A stretch of DNA of 64,000 bases from Voacanga thouarsii (GCA_026120185.1 JANUWF010001176.1:7449501-7513500); one strand, 5' to 3'. Numbered from the stretch's first letter, positions 45,277-57,874 are shown. Made by a program: numbers and translations. Notes: generated from the letters alone by a model not told the origin.

Positions 45277-46021
45277 GGGAAGTATGTGTCATGGATAATT
45301 TGAGATAAAATGTATGTGTTGGGATAAATTGAGAATTGGATTTTGATGTTGATGACTTTTGAGACCGGATTGTGTAGAATGTTATGTGATGTGATTGGAT
45401 GTGTATGATTTGGATTGAAGTTGGGGTTAATCTATCTTATAAAATTCTTTTGGATTGTTTTGAAACTCTGTTCAAACTTGCACAGACACAGGGGGAGTAA
45501 CCCTAAATCCAAATTCCCAGTCCGAAACATGTTTTTACAAAAGTTGTATTTCTCCTTTTTCGATGCACCTTTTGGAAGTCCAAAATCATAAAATCAATTT
45601 TATCTGCTAGTACATAATGTTATCTTTCTATCTACTAGTCATATGTATATAGAAAGGGGGAGCAATAATAACTATTGACTATCTTCTACATTTTCATGTG
45701 CATATATGTACATATCCTTATGTTGAATCTTTGTGCTAACATATTTATATCTAATGACCAACTCTCAGCTATTTTCTTATGAAATAGTCTTTTTAAATGG
45801 AAGGAAGGAGGATATGGAGGTTGGTTGGGTGATAGGCTCATTGAGCCCTATTTATGAGAATATGCTTAAACTTTCTAATATTATCTTATAATCACTCCTT
45901 GAGCTTTATAATTAAGAGGTCCCACATAAAATATAAATTCTTATATCTCTCGATTTCATATGATTCATACGATTGTTTATCACAATCCATCAAGTTTATT
46001 ATCATTCAAAAAGGGAGAGAT
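45277..46021 (+). other. Copia 3' non-coding region, part 2, with polypurine tract
   Basis: Continuation of the copia after element B. It contains purine tracts at 45489-45498 (CAGGGGGAGT), about 45651-45664 (AGAAAGGGGGAGCA) and the LTR-adjacent AAAAAGGGAGAGA at 46008-46020, the probable functional polypurine tract. No ORF. Confidence 0.7.
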
Positions 46022-47420
46022 TGTTAGCCTAAAGGGCTTCCTCCTATGTTTTGATAAAAGACAAACAATGACGTAGACTAATATACGTGATTTGTATGTG
46101 ATAGGCCTTTAGGATTATGACATGTTTAACCACGATTCTTTAAGTCTTACAAAAAGGATTGCTAATCAACTTATACATAATGAGGTACAAGAAGGTTTGA
46201 TCAAGTCAAGATCCTCGTGAAGAAGTTGCATACAATGAAAACTTTTGAAGAATGATAGACTAGGAAATTATAGTTAAGGTATCATTTTTATTTCTTACAT
46301 CTCTTTACCTTAAGTTTAATTTATTTCATATTGAAATACTCAAAACTATTTCAAAAAGAGAGTATTCTTTTTATCCATGTTTTGTCCGCAAAAAGAATTT
46401 TAGAAGAAAACTTTTGTGGGACTTTTGGTAAAATCATTTTTGAACAAGACCTTTGAATCCAAAATGCCCTTCTAAAGTCTGTTTCCAAAGTGCCAAAACT
46501 TAAAGCTGTTTAAAATATACTTCGTGGCACAAAATGTTGTTTTGGATGTACTTTTCGGACACAATTTTTATTATGTGAGTCCAAAATCCTACAAAAAGCT
46601 AACAATAGCAACTAGCCATTGTGGCTTTGATTTCTACCCTATAAAAGCTATTTAAACACGATTTTCTGCAAGAGATTTGCATTAACACTTTCAAAAACAT
46701 CCTAAGACACTCAAAAAAAAAAAAAAAATCCCTCATCTACATTGTGCTTTAATGTGAGATTTATTTTTCTAAAGGGAAAAAGGTAAAATTGCTCTATCTT
46801 GTGCACACTCGCTCAATTTGTGAGCTAAATCTGTATTCTCTCATAAATTTGAATCATGTTAAGTTTAAGAAAGTAAAACTCAATTGGGGTAAGCCTTGAT
46901 TGTTGAGTATATAGAGGTTGGGAGTAAAACCAAATGTGGTGACCTTCTATTGTAAAATTGGTGTTACCTACTACCATTAATTTAGAAAAAATATTTTAGT
47001 GGTTGAGTTGAAATTCTTAAGTGCGCGCTTAAAATAGTGGATGTAGATCATTTAGGGATTGAACCACTATAAATCTTTGGGTCCATTTTATTGCATTTAT
47101 TTCAAACTTTATGATTGAAATTTCACTATTTATCTGATTAGAAAACATAGCATTTCTATTTCCATTTATTGATTTGGTTAAACATATTTATGTTGAAGAA
47201 AGAATTGGTTGTTGATATACTATTTGTCCTATTTGACATAGTCTATTTCACATCACTTGGTAGAACTTTGAAAGATCTTTGACTGCATTCAAATCTAGAC
47301 AAAAAGGTTCTCTTTCAAAACTCACCCATTTTCGATCTTCCCATTTTCTGTCTTATAAAATATTTAAAAATCATTATTTGTTTGCCATAAACCTTATTCA
47401 TCTTTCTCTAAGGTTTATCA
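46022..47420 (+). repeat. SIRE-like copia 3' LTR
   Basis: 1399 bp, TGTTAGCC...GGTTTATCA, uninterrupted, followed by the TTAAA target duplication. It differs from the 5' LTR at roughly one base in ten by eye, so the insertion is not recent. Confidence 0.9.
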
Positions 47421-49491
47421 TTAAAGACATTTCATAAGCTTTGAAAATATTTTCGGGTCATTGACACCTATCACAATTTTTAACAAATCTATATGCATCC
47501 TTGAATATTGAAGGCCAATAGAATCCATATTCAAGAACCTTTTGAACAGTACAACTATCTTGATAGTGGCCTCCAACTAGTCCTTTATAACAGTGCCCCA
47601 AAACATCTTGAGCCTTAGGATAATCAACACATCTTGAAATAACTTAGTCAGCACACTTTCTAAAAAGACAAGGATCCTCCAAGAAATAATATTTGATATC
47701 AAATAAGAACTTTTTTCTTTACTAAAGAGTAAGATCTACCAGAAAACACCTTGTTGCCAAGAAGTTGGTAAAGTCAGCAAACCATATGATAAAGACATTT
47801 CTGCTTCCAATCCATAACAATTTCTTATCAAGAAATGTGTTATGAATTTCTTCTTCTTTCAAAGGTTCTAAATAAGTGTTCTCCAATCTTGATAGGTAAT
47901 TTTCAACTAAATTATCAACTCCTTTCTTGTCCCAAATCTCTAAATCAAATTCTTGCAACATTAAAAACCCAACATATCAGTCTAGGTTTAGAATCATGAT
48001 TAGCAAATAGGTATTTCAATGTAGAATGATTAGTATACACAATGACTTTAGACAAAACAAAATATGAAAAAAAATTATCAAAAGCAAAAACTATAGCAAG
48101 TAGCTCTTTTTCAGTAGTGGTGTAATTTTCTTATGCTGCTATAAGAGTCTTACTTGCATAGTAGATAGGTTAAAAATTCCTTCCTCATCTTTCTCCAAGC
48201 ACTACTCCTACTGCAAAATTACTAGTATCACACATCAATTCAAATGAAAGTGACCAATCAAGTAATACCAAAAAATGAGAATCAATGAGTTTTTACTTCA
48301 GAATATTAAAAGCAGATAAACATTTGTTATCAAAATTGAAGGGCGCATCTTTCTCAAGTAGAGATGTAAGGGATAAGAGGTCTTTAAAAAATCTAGAATG
48401 GGCCACTTGTAGAAACCTGCATGACCCAAGAAACTTCAAATAGCTTTTACCAATGTAGATGGGAGGTGTTTCTCAATAGTATCAATTTTGCTCTATCCAC
48501 CTCCAAACCTTTTTTTGAAATCTTATATCCCAAAATAATTCCCTCTTCAATCATGAAATGACATTTTTCCCAATTTAAAACAAGATTAGTTTCTTCACAT
48601 CTGTTGAGTATCATTTGAAGATTTTCAAGCATAACTCAATTAAGTATCAAAAAATAGAAAAATCATCTATAAAAACTTCCATGATGTCACCTACCAATCC
48701 CTCAAATATTGCTATCATGTATCTCTAAAATGTGCCTAGTCTATTGTAAAGGCCTAATAGTATATGACGATAAGTAAAAGTACAAAATGGACAAATGAAC
48801 GTGGTATTCCTTTGTGTTATGGGGCTATTCAAAATTTGGAATTTGAAAATAGCCAGAAAATTCGTCCAAAAAGCAATAGTACATATGACATGGTAGCCTT
48901 TTCAACATTTGATCTATGAATGGATGTGGGAAATGATCTTTGCTTGTTACTTTATTAAGCTTTTTGTAGCCAATACATATCCTCCATTCTGTGATTAATC
49001 ACACAGCAATGACATCCTCCTTTCTTTGGTGCCACCTGTGTTAGACTTACCCATATGCTGTCTGAAATAGGATATGTAATTCCCAAATCTAGGAGTTTGA
49101 TCATTTCACACTTCACTACATCTTTCATGTTAGGATTAAGCCTTTTTTGAGGATGCACTAACAGTTTAATACCCTATTCCAATAAGGTTTTGTGTATAAC
49201 AAAAGTAGGACTTGTCCCCTTTATGTTAGTTATTCTCCATGCTATGGCTCTCTAGTGTTTATTCAAAACATGGACTAACTATGCTTTTTGTTCTGTTGTC
49301 AAGTCTTTTACAATGATCATTGGCAATTTATCTCTCTATCACTTAAAAAAGAATATTCCAAATGACTTGCTAACTCCCCTTCAATTCTAGTTCAGGTGGA
49401 TCTTCCATAGATGACCTCATTTTCCCTAAACTTGCTTTCTCAAAGCTTTCAAAGTTTTCAGCACCTGGAACTTTTTCTCTCTTATTTAAAC
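47421..49491 (-). pseudogene. Athila-like RT, RNase H and integrase zinc finger
   Basis: Minus-strand gypsy pol. RT: RLNPNMKDVVKCEMIKLLDL, GITYPISDSIWVSLTQVAPK (about 49050-49150), NLVLNWEKCHFM and GIILGYKISKKGLEVD (about 48480-48600). RNase [21 protein letters not shown] with LSRLEN (about 47870-47960). Integrase zinc region: LGHCYKGLVGGHYQ, VLEYGFYWPSIFKDA and CDRCQ (about 47480-47620). The last residues before 47421 join the integrase core at 24671, across the copia insertion. RT middle parts are heavily frame-shifted. Confidence 0.88.
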
Positions 49492-51011
49492 TGATGCGTA
49501 TTTATTTGGGTATAAAAATCATATAAAAATAAGTATATTCCCAATCAAGTTTAAATTAAAATGTTAATCCCAAATTACACATATGAACAAGCGTACTCAT
49601 TATTAACATAACATAGGGTTCAAACGAGTGTCAATCCTCAAGGAACAAGTATGCATTAATTACTTTTCTTTCATTGTTTAATCGAATCAATAAAGTGAAA
49701 AAGAAATAAAAAGGAAAAATAAAATAAAATAAAATAAAAGAATATATACATGTCAAGGATGGAGAATTATGTAACTTAAACCATTATTTTGACAAACATG
49801 ATCTTAAAGTACCTAATCATTATTATAATTAACTATTCTCTTGGCATCATGAAGGATTAAGATAGATTCACTTCTTTTTCAATCCATGAAATCACTATCT
49901 TCTAGACAAATTAGCATAACATATTCTGTCTCAACTAATCCACCCAAAAGATGTATTAAACACAATCCTTGATTAAATTTTCATATTCTGGCAAACTTAA
50001 ACCATGAAATTAACTAATGAATCCATATTCTAGCAGACATCAATTAACTTTTAATTACCTAGTTCTTAGCAATTAACCTCTTTTTCAAGCAAGTTAAGAG
50101 ACAACAACTATGAAATCAATAAATTGAAATCACCATCAATCTCTTTTTCAAGCAAGTTAATGGAAGAAACAACCAACTAATCTCGTAATAAGCATAAGTA
50201 ATTAAATACCAAGAATAATACTTAATTAATCAAGAGATCAAAGCAAGTCTAAAAATCATGAATATCTAAAACAATGTCAAATTACAATAAACAATTAATA
50301 CATCATTGGTCAAGAAAAAGAAAACAAAGTAAAAGAAAGCACTCATAGACAAGCCTCCTTCTTCTTTCCTTGTAGACCTTCTTGCACAACCCTTCTTGAT
50401 TTGATGAATTCCTCCTCGATTTGAGTGATTTTCTGTTATGATCTATGAATTCCTCCATTTTTCCTTGTGTTTTTCATCTATTTATAGGCTTAGGAAGTGC
50501 CTAAACTCATTGGTGTAGGGTTTTTGACCGATTAGAAGTAGGAAGATACTAAAATTCTGCAGATTACCAAAAATCACGTGCAAAATTCAAGGCACCACCT
50601 CAACATCAGGTCATAGCCGGTGCTACCTTGGCTGCCTAGAGCCGGTGCCGGTTGTGTTCTGTTTCTTCAGTTGTTCGCCGATTTTTTCTTGATTTCCTTG
50701 CAATATTTTTTAGAGTGCAGCCGGCACTGGTTCTAGCTTCCCAGTCGGCGCCGGTTCGGTTCTGTTCCGATTTGTCTCGTTGCTTTTTTTTGTCACCTCT
50801 AAATGTGTGCCAACAGCATGTGACCGGCGCCAGTTCCTCTATTTTGCGACGTTTTTGTCTTATTTTACCCTTAAAATCTAAAATAATACACAAGATACCT
50901 TTTTCAAGGATAAAATCTCAAATATGAAAGAATATGACCAGTTATTGAACACATGTATCACAAAATAACCTCAAATAACTAGAAAAAATATAACTAATTT
51001 AGGCCCTATCA
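49492..51011 (-). mobile_element. Solo LTR S2 (A/B-related family)
   Basis: 1520 bp, TGATGCG...CCCTATCA, flanked by a perfect TAAAC duplication (49487-49491 and 51012-51016). Minus orientation; TATA box CTATAAATAG at 50478-50487 and GC-rich island at about 50590-50840. It is closest to S1. It interrupts the Athila-like pol between protease and RT. Confidence 0.92.
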
Positions 51012-52047
51012 TAAACATGCCATAATGTTCTTCAAAGATTCATTTTACCATTTTCAAACAAACTGGCGCTCTAAAAATTTTCAATCAAATGCACCTATAT
51101 GTAATTACAAATGCATTCATCAAGAATATCAATCATAAAACAATAGTCATCTTGCACGGATGCATGTTTAATCCCCTCAGTTATCCGAATAATGACCCCC
51201 CTCATCCTCCACTCTAAGTGTTAACCATCCTCTATGAACATCTATAATAGCTTTTGCAGTGACAAGAAAATGTCTACCCAAAATTAAAGAAATTTTGGAG
51301 TCTTTGTCCATATCAAGAATAACAAAGTTAACTGAGAAAAATGAATTTGTCAACCTTCACCAACACGTCCTCCACAATCCCTCTAGGATATTTAATAGAT
51401 CTATCTACCAATTGAATACTCATCCTAGTGGACTTTGATTCACCAAGACCTAACTTTCTAAAAGTTGTATACAGTAAGAAGTTTATGCTAGCTCCTAAGT
51501 CAAACAATGCATTACCAAAAGTTACATTTCCAATCAAGTAAGGGATTGAAAATCTCCTTGAATCTTTTAACTTTTCTAGTAGATTCTCTTTCCTTAAAAG
51601 TATAGCTGAACAATCCTCATTTAAAATTATAGTGTATAGCTCTTCCAATCTTCTCTTCTTGGATAGCACATCCTTTAGAAATTTTGCATACTTTGGCATT
51701 TTGGTCAGTATTTCTATGAGTAGGATATTAATGTGCAATTGCTTGAATAATTCTAAAAATTTCCTAAATTGCTCATCATCCTTTCCTTTCTGCAAACGAT
51801 TTGGATATAGAATTGTTGGCTTGAAGTCTTGTGCTCTTTCTATAAATGTTTTGCTTCTAGAAAGTTTGACCGGTGTCAATTTTGTCACCACAAATAGTGC
51901 CAGTTGATCACTGTAACGAGTCTCTACTTTTGTTCATCATGTTTCGCATCCCCTTCTTCTACAATTTTTTCTGAGTTATCCAGTTATCTTATACTCCTTA
52001 ATATAATCACGATAACTTACCCTCATCATGTTCTTCCCCATTGCCTA
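51012..52047 (-). pseudogene. Athila-like gag C-terminus and protease
   Basis: Minus strand. A 187-codon open stretch at 51328-51891 reads FRKFLELFKQLHINI, LTKMPKYAKFLKDVLSKKRR and NEDCSAILLRKE. It then reads IPYLIGNVTFGNALFDLGAS, the protease active site with DLG in place of the more usual DTG (a known Athila-type form). QLVDRSIKYPRGIVEDVLVK, VDKFIF follows. This order (linker, protease) is typical of Athila elements. It is the longest surviving open frame of this retrotransposon. It ends near 52047, where the Tekay element is inserted; gag proper would lie beyond the window. Confidence 0.88.
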
Positions 52048-55000
52048 TGTAAAACCACGATCTAAACCCCGATTAGTTCATAGGAAAAGTCATGCATAGT
52101 ATTGCATTTTATATTGTATTTGATAAACTTGAACTATTTTTATGAAGCATAAGTGATTTATGTGTTTGATATTCATGGAGTAATTTATTTGGATAGAGTT
52201 GTGCTATATAAGGTAGTAGAGCTTTTGTTCTTTTAGAGTAGAAATTAATGAAAAAAATAATAATGAAGTGAGTTGAATTGGATTTATGGAAATTTATTTA
52301 AAGAATATTTATGCAAGAATTATTGTAGAATAGTGGTTAGAGCTTGGTGTGTATTCTCTGGTGACTTGAGTTCAAATCTCAACTCTTGCAAACCTTTTCC
52401 TTTTTATTTCTAATTAAACTCTTTTTCCCCTATTTTTTCTCCTCTTGGCCGAATGCACTAGGGCTACCGCCACCTTAGAATCCCACCTCCTAAAATACAG
52501 GAATGTGATTATTTTGTGTTCTTGATAAAAAGAATTAAAGCCAATTAATTTTCTATTATTTTATAGTCAGTATTTTACCTTAATCTTTTAGGGATCTTAA
52601 ATATTTCCAACTTTGAATTATTCAAAGCTATTAGATAAAAGATTCTTTAAGAAAATAAAATATAAAAGCATTTCTTTTGGAAGCTATATTTTAGCTATTA
52701 TTTTAATAGAAGAAAAGCCTTTGCAAATTAATTTTCTTTAAAGAGGTTTAACTGGAAATAAAGAAATAATGTTACATTCTTAATTGAAATATATATTTCT
52801 TAGTATGAGGCTATTTTCAAAAATTAGGAATTAAGATGAAAGAAAAATTCAACTTTAGCACACAAAAACTAGATTTTATCTCAAAATATAATTATCCTTT
52901 AATTAATTATTTTTGCATAAAATAAATTAGGACATTAACTAAATTATTTCTTGAATTACTAAACTATTTTCATTACCTAAAATTTCTGAAAAAATAGATG
53001 CGCTAGCCGCCACCTTGATGGACATTTAGTTCCACTCAAACTCTCTAAAATATAGGAGAAATCTACCCTAAGCAATTTTAACCAATCAAAGTTCTTTTAG
53101 CTAATTAAACAAACAGATTTTCTATTATTTTTTTGCCCTAATTGCGGCCACCCTAATACACACACAATCACACGAAAATTCCTGCCTTATTGCTCTAAAA
53201 TTCTCTCTTGTTTCAGCTAAAACAACAACACCAAAAGCCATCACTTTTCTTCTCTTCTTTTTGCCAATACAAGAACAGAAATTCAGCCACTTTTTTCCTC
53301 CTTTTCTCTCATTATTTTGGCCATAATAGAAACCAAAAATCAGCCGTAAAACCACTCCAAAAACTGCTCAATTTCGGCTACAACAAGAAAGACCAAAAGC
53401 TGTCATTTTTCCTTATTGTGATCTTGAGTCCAAAACAAGGTAAACTTCTCCTAAACACTAAAACACCCAAACCTAATCTATTTTCTCCATCAAACCAGCC
53501 CTCAATCAAACCTAAAACACCCTCTACTGCATGAAATTTCTAGCCACCAACCATCCCCAATATTTCGGCTATCACAACACCAATCTCCATCAAAACCGAA
53601 ATCCAAAAATAAGGTAAGCAACTTTTCAACCTTCATCAACTCTCTTTCGATTCCACTCTTCTTTTCCTCCTAAATCTCGTCATCAAAGGGCTGATTCTTC
53701 TCTGCTATTGTTGGAGATTTTTGAACAAAAGGTCTAAGAGCCACTGATTACCTTTTCTTTCCAAAGTACACTAATCAAGCACCAAAGGCGCCACCTTTGC
53801 TCTTGTTGTGGCTTCAGAAAGGTATTTGAGGCTTAACTATTTTAATTTAAATTAGGGTAGAATATATAGTGGTATTATTATGCACGAAGTTAGCATGAAA
53901 AACATGATTAGATGAGATTGATAGGTTTGATGGTGCAATATTGTGAACTAGGTATATATGGAGTAAAACATGGTTAAATATTGCTATGATAACCTAGATT
54001 TAATGCATGTTGATTAAAGATAAGATCTTATGAAGCAAATATGGTCATTATATGAGAATAATAGTAGAAGAATATTGGAAGTCATTATATAGATGAGTTG
54101 ATTTGATTATAAGCACGCATCATGATGACATGCATGACCATGGAAAGCTATAGAGGTGATTTAAGGAATTAATCCATCTAGACGCTATGGATGAATTAGA
54201 TGATTCATATGCTCATAGGGATTCGTGATGCATGAATAGATAGTGGAGTAATATTTGGATTTTAATTATAGAATCATTGATTTTAGATAAGGAAGAAAGT
54301 GAAACAGAGGACAAGCATTGCATTGGTTGATTGCTGCAAATATTCAAGCAAGTCCACACATAACTATTTTTCTAAATAGTACATGTTTGCAAGTCTTTTG
54401 TACAATGATATTAAAATGGTGTCAATATGAGGATTGACATGTTGATTGAAACATGATGAAATGTTATGGTGATACTTTAATTCTTAGATTGAGAACGTGG
54501 ATATTTTAATCTCTACATGATTTTGTCAATCTCAACTTTTAACTGAAAAATGGTTTCTTTTGCTTTATGATCAAAATGTTTTGATAAGCTTGATGTGAAA
54601 ATCACGTTTTGCAAAGACAAGGTAATCAGTGATTGTGAAAAGAAGAGAAATGATTCTGCACTTAAATGGTGAGCGTTAAGTATTCAGCGGGGGTAAGCCA
54701 GTAGTACTTGTCTTGGAGTGTTAGAATGAGTCTTCTAGCAGGAGGCCACCTCTAGAAGAGGAACTCTGCTTAAAGAGATGACAATACCATTTAGTTAGGC
54801 CGATCCGAGCTAGCATATTAGTCCATGTGGACTTTATTTATTTTTGAAATTTGACAACCAGTGTGTTGGGTGTAGAGATGGAGTAGTATCTCACCCTAGT
54901 TGGCGAATCGCCCACTGCCTAGTGTTGAACGGTTACATTGGGACGCTATCATGATGGTAATTATTATATGGACTTGATATTATTATTGAATCATTACTAA

Positions 55001-55489
55001 TCCATCCTCTATGAATCTATGGTATTGATGAATGAATGGCTATTGAGAATTGTCTTGAATGTGAAGTACTTTGTTTCACTTGATGGTTGTTTATTGACGA
55101 AAGTTGACTTGCAAACATATTTTGTGATTTTGATAAATCTGCATACATGAAATGTTTAATATGATATTCGCATACATAAGACTTACTAAGATGCTAATCT
55201 CACACTACTTTATATTATGACTTCAGAGGAGTGCTTCTATTTAGCAGGTTGGATGAATAAAAGCTGGAAGTTTATTTTGTTCTGTTTTAGCTTTGTATTT
55301 CTTTTGAGGAATGATTGTTAGGTTTTAATTTCAGACTTGTATAAGTTTTGATTTTAGATGTAATAAGATTATCACTTTATCTTATTTAGTTATTTTCTTT
55401 CTTTTTGTACCACGTTGTAAAGACCCCCGTTCTTTTGGATGGGGCGACATCCCTGCCCTTTTTGAGTATGTAGGTAGCGGGGTGTTACA
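52048..55489 (+). repeat. Tekay 5' LTR
   Basis: 3442 bp from TGTAAAACC to GGGGTGTTACA. A TATA-like CTATATAAGG lies at 52203-52212 (counterpart TTATATAAAG at about 61439 in the 3' LTR). Apart from the tRNA-like segment, no internal gene. A 53125-53534 interval is open in short frames on both strands but is LTR DNA repeated at about 62370-62770. Confidence 0.88.
52325..52393 (+). other. tRNA-like pol III box pair in Tekay 5' LTR
   Basis: GAATAGTGGTTAGAGC (A-box-like) and GAGTTCAAATC (B-box-like) about 30 bases apart. The second lies in a perfect T-arm-like hairpin: TTGAG, seven-base loop TTCAAAT, CTCAA. Acceptor and anticodon stems are not convincing. Confidence 0.6.
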
Positions 55490-55491
55490 AG

Positions 55492-55503
55492 TGGTATAAG
55501 AAT
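55492..55503 (+). promoter_or_regulatory. Primer-binding site, initiator tRNA-Met type (Tekay)
   Basis: TGGTATAAGAAT two bases after the LTR; resembles TGGTATCAGAGC of plant gypsy elements. Confidence 0.7.
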
Positions 55504-55685
55504 TTAGGTTTAGGCAATTGACTTTATTGAATAGTACCGAAAACCTAAGAATTGAGATTTATTGAATAGTACTTGAACACTAGGTATTGAGATTTAGTTC
55601 TAACTTCTCTATGTTTTATTTTTAGGATGACTAGAAGATCCATAGCTGTAACTAGAGACTGACCTTTTATGTGCGGTCCTGTCCT

Positions 55686-56363
55686 ATGAGTGATAGAGCA
55701 TCTAGCCACATTCCTATACCAAATTCATCACCATCTGATTGAGAGACAGAACCCAAGGGTGGATGATTTTTGAGTGAAGATGAGGTAGACCATGAACTAC
55801 CTATGATGGAAGACTTTAGAGTAGAGGAAGAACCCAAGGACCCGATACTTGAAATGCCTGAACTTGAGGAAGTAGAGGATATAGTTGAGTATGAGGGAGA
55901 TGATGAGGGAAAGATTGGGGAGGTAGGAGAACTTGGTGATGAGAGTGAGAATGAACTAGAAGGATTTGGGATTGAGGGAGAGATAGGAGAGCTCGAGGGT
56001 GAGGGTGGAGAGGAAGTGATTGAGGATGGTGGTGAAGGGGAGGATAGGATTGATACACCTGCGACTCCATTTATAAAAGAAAGAATCCCGATGCTCTTGG
56101 GAAATGAGTCATATGAGTCAGAATCTAGAAGACCTAAGAGTGCATTGATGTTAGCTATGGAAAAATTTAGGAATGTGGAGTTGAGAACCAAATTGTGGGG
56201 TAGAGATACCGAGGTGTTCATGTTTGGCCAACATAGGAAGAAGCCCAAATCCTTTGGTTTCTCAAGCAGTTGCGTGATAGATCACCCTAACAGCAGTGTA
56301 GGATGGCTAGTGGAACCTTCTTCTGAGACTTCTGAGGATTCCAGTGACTCTAGTGATGCTTAG
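55686..56363 (+). CDS. Acidic leader ORF of the Tekay element, function unknown
   Basis: Open for 197 codons from 55770 to a TAG at 56361-56363. The likely original ATG is at 55686, 28 codons further up in the same frame, separated by two TGA stops. The N-terminal two thirds is extremely acidic (long runs of E, D and G, such as EVEDIVEYEGDDEGKIGEVG); the C-terminal part (SALMLAMEKFRNVELRTKLW, then FGFSSSCVIDHPNS) is more ordinary and ends in SSETSEDSSDSSDA. It lies between the primer site and gag, in the gag orientation. No known domain recognised. It is far better preserved than the neighbouring gag. It could be a separate gag-leader protein of this lineage or a low-complexity frame that stays open because GAG/GGA repeats avoid stops. 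Confidence 0.45.
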
Positions 56364-56680
56364 AATTTATTGGGCCTTTAATATTTATTCTTTTATTCTT
56401 TTGAAGAGATGTTTGCTTATTTATTTGATTTAGGAATGATTATATATTTTTGAATTTTAGGATAGTCAGAATAGAATGAGTACCTAGGAAGATACTCCCT
56501 TATTTTGTACCAAGTTGGATTTGGTTAATAAAAGCATGGTTTTATTGATTTCTCTATTTTATTTGGAGTATTATTTGCAAAATTTATTTTCCCTTGAATT
56601 GCAAACTATTTCAAATCTATAAGGTAATCAATTGCATGCCATGAACTTTTCCCTAGCAAACCTTATAATGGGTACGAGTA

Positions 56681-57480
56681 GATGGCACCAAGACGTCTGG
56701 CTGTAGTGTGAGAGAGGACCATTTGGGAGAGCGAGTCATTAACTCCCGAGTTTGAACAGACGCGACGGTCCACACCAGAAAGGGAGGAAGATTTTGAGCA
56801 AGAGCCAAAATTGACATCTTGGGGATCTAGAGAAGTGACCATAAGGCAAGCCTTTGACAAGATGGCTACCACTCTTCAGAATTGGACTGATAAGTTAGAC
56901 AAAGTAGAGAAGAAGGCACCTAAAGGTGAGGATGAGGCACTAGAATAATTCTTGAAATTCCAGCCTCTAACGTTCCATGGATAGATGGAACAGGATAAAA
57001 AGGCAGAGAAGTGGATCAAGTAGATGGAGGCCATCTTTACGACTATGTAGTACACCGAGAAGATATGGGTGAAGTTTGTGTCATTCAGGTTGAGAGGACC
57101 GTTCCGGGCATGGTGGCAACGAGTCTAGGAGGATTGGGAGAGAGAATATTGTGATTGGACATGGGAGAACTTTTTCAAAGAATTTAGAGCAGAGTACATT
57201 ACTCGATGGATAGCTAAGAAATGAGAGGATGAGTTTCAAACTCTCAAGCAATAAGGTATGACCGTGGCCCAGTATGTAAACCGATTTACTTGACAGCCCA
57301 AGTATTGCAAGTCCTTGGTAGGCATTGAACAAAAACAGACACGACAATTTGTGAAAGGTCTCAAGCAGGACCTAAGGAAAGCACTGGCTCCATCTCCACT
57401 AGCAACAAATATTGCCGCAGTGGATGCAGTGACTCGGATGGAAAACAAGGATAGGAACCAACCAATGCACTGACCCTTGT
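56681..57480 (+). pseudogene. Tekay gag remnant
   Basis: Starts at ATG 56681 (MAPRRLAVV). It then shows the retrotransposon gag pattern: FLKFQPLTFHG, KAEKWIK, WVKFVSFRLRGPFRAWWQRV, FFKEFRAEYITRWI, MTVAQYVNRFT and RQFVKGLKQDLRKALAP. About eight in-frame stops (TAG, TGA, TAA) interrupt it, most explicable as single C-to-T or G-to-A changes, with little frame disruption. Zinc knuckles follow at about 57600. Confidence 0.85.
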
Positions 57481-57538
57481 AACCAAATCATCTACCAAGG
57501 AGACCTCTAATCAACAAGCGACCCGCTGTTCCAATACA

Positions 57539-57874
57539 ATGGGGAAACAAGGGAAAGCAGCCAAGACAATTCCACCGGGTCCTATACCGAGTGCTCTGAT
57601 GTTTAGGAATTGTGGAAGGTGTGGCCATACGGAGAAGGACTGCTGGTCGAGGGGGTTAGCAAGAATGTGCTTTAACTGTGGTAACCCAACTCACCTGAGG
57701 AGCAACTACCCTAAACTACTAAGGATGGGGCCAAGCACTTCGACTCAACCAGTTGGAGTAAACAGAGATGCTGCTACAGGAACGACTAGAGAAGGAGGCC
57801 AAAAGCCTCAAGTGAAAGCTAAGGTCTTCACTTTGAACTGGGAAGAGGTTGGAGTTGATGCAGTGAGATGGTAG
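57539..57874 (+). pseudogene. Tekay zinc-knuckle segment (nucleocapsid)
   Basis: A 111-codon open segment with two CCHC-type knuckles. CGRCGHTEKDC at about 57619-57651 keeps the C-H-C part (its first Cys is probably the preceding NCG), and CFNCGNPTHLRSNY at about 57669 has Tyr where the last Cys is expected. It is part of the gag polyprotein and leads into protease. Confidence 0.75.

Larger units (their letters stand above)
24672..47420 (+). mobile_element. SIRE-like Ty1/copia retrotransposon
   Basis: A full-length copia element with LTRs starting TGTTAGCC and ending GGTTTATCA, flanked by a perfect 5-bp duplication TTAAA (24667-24671 and 47421-47425). A tRNA-Met-type primer site, gag with two zinc knuckles, and protease-integrase-RT-RNase H follow in copia order. 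An extra ORF after pol and several GGGGGAG tracts before the 3' LTR point to the SIRE/Maximus lineage. It inserted into the Athila integrase. It was later invaded by a solo LTR (26001-27500), a truncated LTR (32460-33416) and element B (35389-45276). All its genes carry stops. Confidence 0.9.

Noticed and set aside
52325..52393. Genuine tRNA gene
   Set aside because: Only the A/B boxes and a T-arm-like hairpin are convincing; acceptor and anticodon stems do not form, and the segment is repeated in LTRs.
55667..56248. 193-codon Ser/Pro-rich ORF on the minus strand
   Set aside because: It is the exact antisense of the acidic ORF; GAG/GGA repeats leave both strands open. Low complexity, and against the direction of the element's genes.
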